A stretch of 62,777 bases of DNA from Acidobacteriota bacterium (GTDB lineage: Bacteria > Acidobacteriota > Terriglobia > Bryobacterales > Bryobacteraceae), in assembly GCA_016871055.1 (NCBI GenBank), contig VFZW01000003.1:1-62777 (forward strand), given 5' to 3'. Made by a program: the position numbers and the translations under genes. Each line of letters opens with the position of its first letter. The stretch's first letter is position 1. Positions 36,001 through 43,908 of this stretch are shown piece after piece. Under the pieces are notes generated by a model that searched no databases, was not told the origin of the DNA, and worked only from the letters and a program-made list of their open reading frames with translations.

Positions 36001-36032
36001 CGGTTGATGCTTTCTCGGGCCTCGTCGCTCAT
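33024..36032 (-). CDS. Patatin-like phospholipase with a large membrane insert
   Basis: The 1,002-residue protein opens with a split patatin domain: the oxyanion loop GMCMSGGGIRSAIFNLGIL near residues 33-51, the nucleophile Ser in STVSGGGYIGGYV near 66-78, and the catalytic Asp in VNLSDGGHFENLGLYELV near 828. Between them lie many hydrophobic helices (VFLLTVFGFLLMLPRIW, GLLATLGLCIIVLIGIAG, WLTWSLLFALAAIALFLMF) plus Cys pairs in CAACVGLG and DCPACASAA. It should be a membrane-embedded lipid acyl hydrolase. Its start lies 32 bp behind the stop of an outer-membrane protein gene, so the two probably form an operon. Confidence 0.85.
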   Translation of the reverse strand: MSDEARESINRAIAEEREFLKTRHGGEEQDPIGMCMSGGGIRSAIFNLGILTVLEAKGFLKLADYLSTVSGGGYIGGYVMANRVNHREIKGDKDDPPLKHLRSFANYLSPSLGAFSADTWTMMMVWFRNTSLLQVFLLTVFGFLLMLPRIWGMFLREHLTSTTFDEWAVTIAIVIFHFFTVGVSALLINAFDPPVSKRSLFDGIPSPPRKDINIRGVFTVVLGLALIGATFFALGAFKPFERGGGPAFAELELQFSLTLGSCGFYLALFSLGFGRRFHPRAKRPVRLLWAFLTAFASIVVCDGSFGLHDFDMWRRIGMSAAIAALTIGVAWNRIFLVEDHEKTVDICRSLAAAAACGIVSVAGLYLSSSFHGDAARHTTLLANTRDVFAASNDLWNYALFAAPGLLATLGLCIIVLIGIAGRAMPDIVREAWSSLGAKLYMLTAALLLVGVIGIYGPMLILWAWVSWNSYVLASGGAATAIIGALSIFAANSGDTSGKKAGGSKLELFAKVGPVLFIVILFCGVAMAIHGAFVYKTLSVRSAACSIVPAIPKFEICAACVGLGERATAVSEASKFSDCPACASAASWNGPAWPSPDDLIKFHWQFMETSIRDQWWLTWSLLFALAAIALFLMFRLDINEFSINRFYRNRLVRCFLGAARTGVRKPDPITGFDFGDDLPMKAIAAHLNTSPITPVPIVNTALNAMGGQDAAMQERRAQSFAFTPFHAYSDATGAFDMTKLTTERNPGDVTLGTLIATSGAAANPNMGYHMSSPVAFLLTFFNVRLGWWLAIPPRLRCFGGWFKSHFNFAYIFFELFGAAETDDAYVNLSDGGHFENLGLYELVRRKCKVIIVGDGEQDDKYMFEALGMAVRKCRIDFGATIEIDVSPIVPAKPGEKNPNHWTVGDITYEDRSKGRIIYLKSSYTGREPYDVQQYKKQNEEFPQQSTGDQFFNESQLESYRQLGIHAATEMTDKLVADRNWTREQWIEGVAGLHQPAFPHGAGR

Positions 36033-36064
36033 CTTGTTGCTCCCGCGCCCGCCCGCGTGGCGCG

Positions 36065-37363
36065 CTACGAATTCAGCAGGTTCACGAAGTCGATTCCCAT
36101 TCCAATGCGGTAGGTGTCTCTCGAACTCGGCCGCGACACCACCGCGACTGTCGGACTAAATAGTTGAACATTCGTTCCGGCCGGCTCCAGGGCAATTACG
36201 TCCAACGGCTTGGGCTTGGTCAACCGCAGATTCGCCGTACCGAACAGGAAAACGAACTTAAAGCGGCCGTCCTGCTTCCCAACGGGCAGGGGATAAAAAA
36301 CATCGGCGCGCGCGACGACGTCTTTGAAGACGCCTTCGGTAATCAGTTGATCCCGGCCAAGCGTGAACATGTAGGTGGCTGGCGGCGAATAGGGACGGGC
36401 CAGTTCGAACGTCGACAAGCGCATGCCGAAACCGTATTGGCGATAAAAGCGTTCGCGATCCGGCGGGACAAAGCCGATGTGTTCCGGTATCGCACCTCCG
36501 GTTAGCCGGCGAATGTCCTCGCCGAAGTTGCGCTCGAAAATGCCGCGTTGAGGAGTTCCAACACCAGGAACTTTGTAGATCTGCGAACGAGTGCCCGGTT
36601 CGGCGAACGCACCGTTGGCGCCCCAGAACCCGACCGTTTCCAGCATTCGGATGCGATCACCCTGTTGCCAGTTCTTCAATCGCAAACCAAGACCCGTAAG
36701 AAACTCGCCGCTCTGCGCCAGTTCGTTGACCTTGAGACTTCCGGCATTGGTCGAAAAGTTCGCGACGAAATTCGCCACCGACGAGTCCACCTGCTGCGGC
36801 GAACTGGCAATCCGAACGTTTCCCCATACGTTCACCCGAGAGTCATAGACCTTCGCGTGATTGCCGAGGCCACGCATGATGTAAAAGTCGAAGAAGTAGT
36901 TCTGCGTCGACTCTGCGGAACTGGCGCCGGCTTGATGAAATCCGAGTACCGCACGCGCCTCCCATTCGCCTTCTTTATCGGAGTCCAGCGCCGGTTTTGC
37001 CGGAGCGGCGGGGGCGGCGGGAGGTTGCGCGGCGGGGGCTACGGGGACGGCCGGTGGCGCCGGAGGTTGCGCCGCGACCGGCGCAGCCGCGGTCGCCGAC
37101 ACCGGCAGTATCCGAACCGCCGGCGCGCCGATCGTTACATTGCCTGCGACTTGCGTCACCGTCCCTCGCGCCTTCGCCTCAATTGCATCAGCTTGGGCGC
37201 GCAGCGCCGCGGCCTGTTCCAAGAGCGCATTCTTATACGATTCCTGCGCCTCGCGCAGTGCGGCTTCGGCTTCGCGAACTTTCGCGGCCGCCGCGTCGGT
37301 GCTCTGGCCGTATACGGTCATCGCGGCCAACAGCGCGATGAGCGGCCGGGTGTGTTTCGCCAT
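36065..37363 (-). CDS. Outer-membrane beta-barrel-like protein with coiled coil
   Basis: This 432-residue exported protein starts MAKHTRPLIALLAAMTVYGQ. A charged coiled coil follows at about 25-70 (AAKVREAEAALREAQESYKN), then an Ala/Pro-rich linker at about 90-130 and a C-terminal domain of amphipathic strands (EWEARAVLGFHQAGASS, NYFFDFYIMRGLGNHAK, RFKFVFLFGTANLRL, TYRIGMGIDFVNLL). The layout is that of a periplasm-spanning outer-membrane protein; I do not recognise the exact family. The ATG at 37363 was chosen for the signal peptide. It is first in an apparent two-gene operon with the patatin-like protein. Confidence 0.7.
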   Translation of the reverse strand: MAKHTRPLIALLAAMTVYGQSTDAAAAKVREAEAALREAQESYKNALLEQAAALRAQADAIEAKARGTVTQVAGNVTIGAPAVRILPVSATAAAPVAAQPPAPPAVPVAPAAQPPAAPAAPAKPALDSDKEGEWEARAVLGFHQAGASSAESTQNYFFDFYIMRGLGNHAKVYDSRVNVWGNVRIASSPQQVDSSVANFVANFSTNAGSLKVNELAQSGEFLTGLGLRLKNWQQGDRIRMLETVGFWGANGAFAEPGTRSQIYKVPGVGTPQRGIFERNFGEDIRRLTGGAIPEHIGFVPPDRERFYRQYGFGMRLSTFELARPYSPPATYMFTLGRDQLITEGVFKDVVARADVFYPLPVGKQDGRFKFVFLFGTANLRLTKPKPLDVIALEPAGTNVQLFSPTVAVVSRPSSRDTYRIGMGIDFVNLLNS

Positions 37364-37434
37364 ATTGATCCTCACTACGGTTAGCGTAGTCAACGCTTTG
37401 ATAGTGACATTTCCCGCAAGGCCGTTACAGCGCC

Positions 37435-40038
37435 TTAATCGTTGAAATGCAGAATCGCGTTAAACAGCATGGCAAATTCCGCGTGGTTCTGCCACCGGTA
37501 GCAGGGGTTCGTTGCAAATAAGAGGACGCGCCCCTTGCCTGCCGGGACATCCAAAATCGCCGGCTTGTCTCGAATCTCGCCCGCACCCTTGAGTAACCCA
37601 CTCAACTCCGTGCCCGTATACTTCATCAACGTCCACGCGGCCTTGTTCTTTTCGGGAACACTCAGGATCGGCCCGTTGGCATACCGCACCGGCAGCTTCT
37701 TCGCGTCGTAGCCATAGAACACCGGATGCGCCGCTTTTTCAATTTGCGTTTCGACAACCGGACCCGGCGCATAAAACGCGGCCGACGTGCGGCCGGCGTT
37801 GACATCGCGCGTTATGCCGAACTCCGCCGGGAACGCGCTCGACCCGCCGAGCGTGATCAACACGCCGCCTTCCTGCACGAACTTCTCGAACTCCAGCGCG
37901 CCCGCGATACCCATGCCTCCGGTGATGTCGTCGCTCTTTCCGTATCCGCCATCGTAGGCCAGCGGAACCTTCGCCGGATCGAGATCATGCACCAGCGCCT
38001 TCGCCGTCGACATCTGGTGCGGAATCAGAATCACGTCGAAGTCCCGCCGCAGCGAGCCCCGCTTCACGCGCTCCTTGAAGATCAACTCATACGGCACTTC
38101 GATCTGATCGAACGCGTGCCGCACCCAACCGACCGGCTGCGTCGCGCCCCAGGTGCTGAACATCGCCAGCCTCGGCAGGTCGACCGCGTGGCGCTTGCCC
38201 TCCGGCATCGCGTTCAGCGCCACCGCTCGCAAGGCAAGCTTTTCGATCTCACCGCGCAACCGCGCCGAATCGGCAACCAGATACGATCCCGCCGGCACCT
38301 TCACGCCATTCGCATCGAACTCTTTCTCGTTGGCCTCGAACACGACGTCCTTCATGCGATATCGCAACGTCGCCAGCCCATGCGCGCCGTTGTGAATCAC
38401 GGCGACAATCGACCCGCCGTTCTTGATCTCGCCCTTCGGCGCGTAGGTGTCAACCGCCGTCACCGCCGCATCCAGCAGCGCCTTATCCGCGATCTCCTTC
38501 ACTTCGATCCCCGCCGTCAGGCCCATCGTCCAACCCGTGTCGTCGTATGTGCGCAGATTCGCGTCCGGGAACGCCTGCTTTTCCAGCAGCGATTTCGCCA
38601 GCCGTCCATACGGTTGATTCCGCTTGATCACAAACGAGCCAGCCGCGAACGTCGTGTCCTTCAACTTGAGTTCGGCATTGAGCCGTCCAACTTCGATCCC
38701 CTGCAACCGCAGCGTATTCACCACCCACGCTACGCGCGTTTCATCCTTCTGCGCGGCGGGAATGACAAACCCATACGGCGCCGACTTCGCTCCATCTTCC
38801 ACCGCGTGCAGCGACTTCTTGTAGAAGTTTTCGAGAATGACTTTCGGATGCGACGACGCCAATTCCAACGCCGCCAGCACGCCCGTCTGCCCATAATTCG
38901 TGTTGTTGCGTAGCGACCACAAGACCTCCTTCTCCGCCGGCAGCGGCCGATACCACTCGCGCTGCGTCGCCCCAAAGCCGGTAACCTTGCGCTTCATCGT
39001 GTTCGCGCCGCCGTTGCCGTAGACCTCATACATGCGCAACATGCCGTTGTGATTCGACGCCATGAAGCCGAGGTAGCCAACCGACCACATATCGACAAAC
39101 GCGTGCGTCCACACACCGGGCATGCCGTAGCCGATCAACTTCGTCATCTCGTAGTTGGCGAACCATGGGAGCTCGGCGTAGAGAATCGGATCGAGGTTCG
39201 GATTCTGCGGCGCTTGGCCGGAGAAGGTGTAGAGGAAGGGCACCGACTCGTGGATATCGTGGACGATCGGCGGATGCCAATCGAGATACGCGCGCAGCCA
39301 TTGCCGCATTGTGACCTGCGAGTAGTGCATGTCGCGGTTGTTGTCGTGGAAGATGTACTTGCCCCAGTAGGGCGGACCGGGAAGGCGGTCGTCTTCGTTT
39401 TCCTCGGTGACTTTGTACCGCCGATACCACTCGACGTAACGGTCGCGCCCATCGGGCTCGAGCATCGGCGTCATCATCACGATCAGATTCTTGCGGATCG
39501 AATCGTACAGCACGCCGTCTTCGGCGATGAGGCGATAAGCGAGCTCCATGATCATCTCCGGCGGGCCAGTTTCGCCGGAGTGCAGTCCGGTGGTGATGTG
39601 ATAGACGGGCTTGGCGGCGTCGATGATCTTGCGCGCGTCATCGGCCGAGAGCCCACGCGGATCGGCCAGCTTGGCCAGATGCGCTTTGTACACTTCGGCA
39701 CGGGCGATCGTCGCTTCATCGGCAATAATCACGGTCCAACAGGGACGGCCTTCGTCGGTGCGGCCGAGGTCGATGATCCGGATGCGCTTCGACGCCTTCG
39801 CCAGCGCGTCAAAGTACCGGCGGATGTCGGCCGATGCCGTCAACTTCTTCGGCGTGCCGATGTGATAGCCCAGTACGTCTTTCGGAGTCGGGATGCCTTT
39901 CACCAGCGGCAAATGATCGACCAGCGGAGAAGAAAACTCCGGCTTGGTGGTCCATTCTTTGACAGACTTGGCGAAGTCGACATCCATCGACGGCTGTGCG
40001 AACGCGGCGAGGCTGAGGAGCCCCAGGTAGAAGCGCAT
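37435..40038 (-). CDS. Secreted M14-family zinc carboxypeptidase
   Basis: This 867-residue exported protein (MRFYLGLLSLAAFAQPS) has an M14 domain with the H-x-x-E zinc pair in TTGLHSGETGPPEM near residue 160 and the probable third His in PPIVHDIHESVPFLYTFSG. A Tyr/Glu-rich C-terminal part contains a glutamine-amidotransferase-like fold (VPLAYDGGYGKSDDITGGMG, GGVLITLGGSSAFPAEFG). Proteins of this architecture are common in Acidobacteria and probably degrade peptides outside the cell. The ATG at 40038 gives the signal peptide; an in-frame ATG ten codons upstream is less likely. Confidence 0.9.
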   Translation of the reverse strand: MRFYLGLLSLAAFAQPSMDVDFAKSVKEWTTKPEFSSPLVDHLPLVKGIPTPKDVLGYHIGTPKKLTASADIRRYFDALAKASKRIRIIDLGRTDEGRPCWTVIIADEATIARAEVYKAHLAKLADPRGLSADDARKIIDAAKPVYHITTGLHSGETGPPEMIMELAYRLIAEDGVLYDSIRKNLIVMMTPMLEPDGRDRYVEWYRRYKVTEENEDDRLPGPPYWGKYIFHDNNRDMHYSQVTMRQWLRAYLDWHPPIVHDIHESVPFLYTFSGQAPQNPNLDPILYAELPWFANYEMTKLIGYGMPGVWTHAFVDMWSVGYLGFMASNHNGMLRMYEVYGNGGANTMKRKVTGFGATQREWYRPLPAEKEVLWSLRNNTNYGQTGVLAALELASSHPKVILENFYKKSLHAVEDGAKSAPYGFVIPAAQKDETRVAWVVNTLRLQGIEVGRLNAELKLKDTTFAAGSFVIKRNQPYGRLAKSLLEKQAFPDANLRTYDDTGWTMGLTAGIEVKEIADKALLDAAVTAVDTYAPKGEIKNGGSIVAVIHNGAHGLATLRYRMKDVVFEANEKEFDANGVKVPAGSYLVADSARLRGEIEKLALRAVALNAMPEGKRHAVDLPRLAMFSTWGATQPVGWVRHAFDQIEVPYELIFKERVKRGSLRRDFDVILIPHQMSTAKALVHDLDPAKVPLAYDGGYGKSDDITGGMGIAGALEFEKFVQEGGVLITLGGSSAFPAEFGITRDVNAGRTSAAFYAPGPVVETQIEKAAHPVFYGYDAKKLPVRYANGPILSVPEKNKAAWTLMKYTGTELSGLLKGAGEIRDKPAILDVPAGKGRVLLFATNPCYRWQNHAEFAMLFNAILHFND

Positions 40039-40112
40039 GGGTGTAGGGTAGCAGGAGTGGGGATTCAAGATTCAGCAGAATTTGGCGACCAAGTCGCGTA
40101 AGATCGATAGAG

Positions 40113-40265
40113 ATGTCGGAGTTTGATCAAGAACGTCAGCCACCAACCGAACCCCGCGCTGAAAGTCTGACCCTGGAGCGCTTGGCCGGTTACTGCAACG
40201 AGCGCTTCCGCGAACTCGGATTCGAATCCGTCGACGACTACATCGATGCCGTCCGTGGAAGGTGA
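40113..40265 (+). CDS. 50-residue acidic protein, unrecognised
   Basis: A short gene reads MSEFDQERQPPTEPRAESLT, then LERLAGYCNERFRELGFESV and DDYIDAVRGR. Codon usage is normal for this window and the sequence is amphipathic-helical, with a G-F-x-S-V-D-D-Y-I-D turn. It lies 74 bp from the divergent M14 peptidase start and ends 17 bp before the PQQ-type propeller gene, so it could be a leader or small partner in that transcript. The function is unknown; its compact composition argues against chance. Confidence 0.5.
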   Translation: MSEFDQERQPPTEPRAESLTLERLAGYCNERFRELGFESVDDYIDAVRGR

Positions 40266-40282
40266 TATATAAGAGTGACTCT

Positions 40283-41659
40283 ATGCGAGTCTCTTTCCTG
40301 TTCGCCCTCGCCGCCACCGCCGCCGAGTGGCCCAGCTTCCGCGGCCCCAACGCTTCCGGCCAATCCGCCGGCACCGCGCCCCTCGAAATAGGCCCAGCCA
40401 AGAACGTCGCCTGGCGCATCGATCTTCCGCCCGGCAACTCTTCCCCCGTACTCTCCAACGACGCCATCTTCCTCACCGCCTCCTCCGCCAACGAACTGCT
40501 GACGTTGAAGATCGACCGCGCGACCGGTCGCATCGCCTGGCGCCGCGCCGTCCAGTCGCAGCGCGCCGACGCACGCCACAAGCTCAACAACGCCGCCAGC
40601 CCGACCCCCGTCACCGACGGCCGCAACGTCTACAGCTTCTTCGCCGAATTCGGCCTCGTCTCCTACGGCCCCGACGGCAACGAACGCTGGCGCCTACCCC
40701 TCGGCCCGTTCATCAACCTGCACGGCATGGCGGCATCGCCGATTCTCGCCGGCGACAAGATCATCCTCGTCTGCGATCAGGACAGCGAGTCTTTCGTGCT
40801 GGCCGTCAACAAGAACACCGGCAAGATCGAATGGCGCACCGTCCGCCCCGCCGTCGTTCACGGCTTCGCGACGGCAACGTTGTTCAACAATCAGATCATC
40901 GTGCCCGGGTCCTATCTATTGGCCTCCTACGCCCTCAAGGACGGCAGCGAGTTGTGGTCGGTGCGAGGCCTGTCGTGGCAGATCAAAGCCACTGCCGTAG
41001 TCGATGACGACACCATTTACGCCACCGGCTGGGCGCCCGGCGCCGATCCGGGCCAAGCCAAGCCGATTCCAGGTTTCGACGAAGCCGCCAAACAAGCCGA
41101 CGCCAACAAGGACGGCAAACTGCAAAACGCCGAACTCCCCGAACCCTGGAAACACGGCGGCAGTTGGACCGCCATAGATCTCGACAAAGACGGCGGGCTC
41201 GACCGCCACGAATGGGGCTTCTACCGCGCCCGCCGCGAAGCCAACAACGTCACCATTGCCGTCAAACCCGGCAGCGCCCGCGGCGATATCACCGACACCC
41301 ACGTAGTCTGGAAACATCAACGCATGGTGCCCGAAGTGCCCTCGCCGCTCCTGCTCGACGGCTTCTTGTACACGATCAAGACCGGCGGCATTCTCACTTC
41401 AATGTCGGCCAAGACGGGCGAGATCTTCAAGACCGCCCGCGTTCAAGGCGCCATCGACGCCTACTACGCTTCCCCCATCGCCGCAGGCGGACGAATTTTT
41501 CTCTTCAGCGAAAAAGGCAAAAGCGCCGTGATCAAACCCGGCGCGCAGTGGGAGACCGAATCGGTCGTCGACTTCGATGAACCGGTCTACGCCACACCCG
41601 CCGTCGGCGACGGCGTGATGTACCTGCGCACCGCCACCGCGCTTTATGCCTTCAAGTAG
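40283..41659 (+). CDS. Secreted PQQ-type beta-propeller protein with EF-hand motif
   Basis: The 458-residue product has a short signal peptide (MRVSFLFALAATAAEW) and then the Acidobacteria/Planctomycete-type start PSFRGPNASGQ. PQQ-like blades follow: LTLKIDRATGRIAWRRAVQS, LAVNKNTGKIEWRTVRP, SYALKDGSELWSVRGLSWQI and GVMYLRTATALYAFK. Two Ca-binding-like loops are inserted: DANKDGKLQNAEL and DLDKDGGLDRHEW. The family is usually extracytoplasmic and may bind quinone cofactors or act as a scaffold; activity is not shown. The ATG at 40283 was chosen for the signal peptide. Confidence 0.85.
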   Translation: MRVSFLFALAATAAEWPSFRGPNASGQSAGTAPLEIGPAKNVAWRIDLPPGNSSPVLSNDAIFLTASSANELLTLKIDRATGRIAWRRAVQSQRADARHKLNNAASPTPVTDGRNVYSFFAEFGLVSYGPDGNERWRLPLGPFINLHGMAASPILAGDKIILVCDQDSESFVLAVNKNTGKIEWRTVRPAVVHGFATATLFNNQIIVPGSYLLASYALKDGSELWSVRGLSWQIKATAVVDDDTIYATGWAPGADPGQAKPIPGFDEAAKQADANKDGKLQNAELPEPWKHGGSWTAIDLDKDGGLDRHEWGFYRARREANNVTIAVKPGSARGDITDTHVVWKHQRMVPEVPSPLLLDGFLYTIKTGGILTSMSAKTGEIFKTARVQGAIDAYYASPIAAGGRIFLFSEKGKSAVIKPGAQWETESVVDFDEPVYATPAVGDGVMYLRTATALYAFK

Positions 41660-41700
41660 GTGAGCACGGTTGCTATCCTAGTAGGTTCGGAGTCCCTCAC

Positions 41701-42240
41701 TTGTCCCGCATCGGTAACGCATTCAGCAGTTTCTTCGGCATCCTCTTCGGCGGCGAATTGCCCGCCGAGGTCGCGCAGGCCTATGGCTACACAAAAGCGA
41801 AAGCGGTCGAAACGCCAAAACCCGCCGCGCCCAAGGCGCCCGAGATCAAACACGCCGACGGCGCGATGCAGCTCCTCGGCATCCTCCAACGCGATGCCCG
41901 CCTGGTCGACTTCCTCATGGAAGACATCGCCGCCTACTCCGACGATCAAGTCGGCGCGGCCGTCCGCACCATGCACGAACAGTGCGGCGCGGCACTCAAA
42001 CGCTGCGTCACGCTCAACCCGATCATCGACGGCGTCGAAGGCACTTACTCAAAAGCCGTAGCCGCCGGCGCCGACGCCAAGCAGGGCCTCAAGTTCATCG
42101 GCAATGTCCCCGCCGAAGGCCGCGCGCCCGGCGGTCTCCTCCGCCACAAAGGCTGGAAGGCGTCCAACGTCGATCTGCCCAAGGTCAATCAAGCGGTGAA
42201 TCTCGCCATCATCGCCCCGGCCGAAATTGAAGTCGAGTAG
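41701..42240 (+). CDS. DUF2760 domain-containing protein
   Basis: This 179-residue protein (TTG start) has a hydrophobic N-terminus (IGNAFSSFFGILFGGELP), an Ala/Pro/Lys linker, then the DUF2760 core: ADGAMQLLGILQRDARLVDF, LMEDIAAYSDDQVGAAVRTM, GVEGTYSKAVAAGADAKQG and a closing GWKASNVDLPKVNQAVNLAI. DUF2760 proteins are regularly encoded just before the two Hsp70-like proteins seen next; their role is not established. The stop is 3 nt before the first Hsp70 gene. The TTG is supported by the conserved N-terminus rather than by a strong ribosome-binding site. Confidence 0.85.
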   Translation: MSRIGNAFSSFFGILFGGELPAEVAQAYGYTKAKAVETPKPAAPKAPEIKHADGAMQLLGILQRDARLVDFLMEDIAAYSDDQVGAAVRTMHEQCGAALKRCVTLNPIIDGVEGTYSKAVAAGADAKQGLKFIGNVPAEGRAPGGLLRHKGWKASNVDLPKVNQAVNLAIIAPAEIEVE

Positions 42241-42243
42241 CCA

Positions 42244-43908
42244 GTGGGGGTAATTGGGATCGACCTCGGCACGACCAACTGCGCTGTCGCGCGCGCGGGC
42301 GAAATCGTCCCTGTCCCGCAACTCATCGGGCCCGGTGAACTGCGCGCCGAAACCCTCTTCCCTTCGTCGCTCTACATCCCCGGCGCTAAGGAATTCCCGG
42401 ACGGCGCGCTCGCTTTGCCGTGGGACGAAAAGCCCAAGTGGATCCTCGGCGAGTTCGCCAAACGCCGTGGCGTCGAAAATGCCGCGCGCCTGGTGCACTC
42501 GGCCAAAAGCTGGCTCTCGCATAGCGGCGTCGACCGCAGCGCGCCCATCCTCCCGCTCACCGCGCCGGAGATTTCGCCGCTCGATGCGTCGGCCGCCTAT
42601 CTCGCTCATCTCACGCACGCCTACGACGGCGCCGAGCAAGTGCTGATCACCGTGCCCGCGTCCTTCGACGCCGGCGCGCGCGCGCTAACCGAAGAAGCCA
42701 CGAACCGCGCGGGAATCGCCAACGCTATCCTGCTCGAAGAACCGCAGGCCGCCTTCTACGCCTGGATCGAACGCCACGCGGATTGGCGCGAGCGCGTCGG
42801 CGCCGGCGATCGAATTCTCGTCATCGACATCGGCGGCGGCACGACGGATTTCACGCTCATCGCCGTCGGCGAATCGGGCGGGGAATTGACCCTCGAGCGC
42901 GTCGCCGTCGGCGAACACATCTTACTCGGCGGCGATAACACCGACTTAGCGCTTGCGCGCACCGTTGAACAAGGTCTGCCGAAGCTCGACGCGCTGCAAC
43001 TCCACATGTTATGGCAGCGTTGCCGCGCCGCGAAGGAAAAGTTGCTCGCCGAAGGCGCGAAGCAAAAGGAAGAACCCGTCACCATCTTGGGCCGGGGTAC
43101 GGGCCTGATCGGCGGAACAATCAAGGCCGCGCTGAAACGAGAGACTCTCGAGAGCGTTCTCCTCGATGGATTCCTGCCCCTCCTCGGCAAAGACGAAGCC
43201 CCGGTAAAGGCCCGCCGCGCCGCGCTGCAGGAAATCGGACTCCCTTACGCCTCCGACGCGCGCATCACCGCTCATCTGGCTGCATTCGTCCGCCAAGCCG
43301 GCGCGCCAACCCACGTCCTCTTCAACGGTGGCATACTGCGCTCCGGACTCGTCCGCAATCGCCTCCTCGAATCGCTCAATAGCTGGCTTCCGAAGCCCGT
43401 CGAAGTACTCACCGGCGAGGACCTGATGCACGCTGTCGCTCGCGGCGCGGCGTATTACGGACTCGCCCGCCAAGGCAAAGGCGTGCGCATCCGCGGCGGC
43501 GTGCCGCGTACTTATTACATCGGCATCGAATCGTCGATGCCGGCCGTTCCCGGTTTCCCCGCCCCGATGAAAGCGCTCGCCGTTGTTCCGTTCGGCCTCG
43601 AAGAAGGTTCGAAAGTGACTCTGCCGCGCAATGAATTCGGATTACTGACCGGCGAGCCCGCCGAATTTCGTTTTTATTCCAGCGTCTCCCGCCATGACGA
43701 CAAACCCGGCGACATTCTCGACCCCATTCCCGATGGCGTCGAAGAGCTCGCCCCGGTCGAAGTCTCCTTGCCAGCCGACGCAGACTCCGTCGCGCGCGTG
43801 ACCTTGGAAGCCGAAGTAACTGAAACCGGCGTGCGGCAGCTTTGGTGCGCGGGCTCCAACCAGCAGCGCTGGAAACTCGAATTCAACGTTCGCGAGCAGA
43901 AGAAATGA
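42244..43908 (+). CDS. Hsp70 family protein (first of a pair)
   Basis: The 554-residue protein starts with GTG (GVIGIDLGTTNCAVARAG) and has the actin-like ATPase motifs in order: phosphate-1, then ILITVPASFDAGAR-like, LLEEPQAAFYAWI, phosphate-2 VIDIGGGTTDFTLI, and adenosine loop LFNGGILRS near 350. After about residue 400 a short beta domain (YYIGIESSMPAVPGFPAPM, EFRFYSSVSRHDD) stands in for the substrate domain; the long DnaK helical lid is absent. It resembles HscC/YegD-like chaperones rather than DnaK. It is translationally coupled to the next gene by an ATGA overlap and follows DUF2760 by 3 nt. Confidence 0.88.
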   Translation: MGVIGIDLGTTNCAVARAGEIVPVPQLIGPGELRAETLFPSSLYIPGAKEFPDGALALPWDEKPKWILGEFAKRRGVENAARLVHSAKSWLSHSGVDRSAPILPLTAPEISPLDASAAYLAHLTHAYDGAEQVLITVPASFDAGARALTEEATNRAGIANAILLEEPQAAFYAWIERHADWRERVGAGDRILVIDIGGGTTDFTLIAVGESGGELTLERVAVGEHILLGGDNTDLALARTVEQGLPKLDALQLHMLWQRCRAAKEKLLAEGAKQKEEPVTILGRGTGLIGGTIKAALKRETLESVLLDGFLPLLGKDEAPVKARRAALQEIGLPYASDARITAHLAAFVRQAGAPTHVLFNGGILRSGLVRNRLLESLNSWLPKPVEVLTGEDLMHAVARGAAYYGLARQGKGVRIRGGVPRTYYIGIESSMPAVPGFPAPMKALAVVPFGLEEGSKVTLPRNEFGLLTGEPAEFRFYSSVSRHDDKPGDILDPIPDGVEELAPVEVSLPADADSVARVTLEAEVTETGVRQLWCAGSNQQRWKLEFNVREQKK

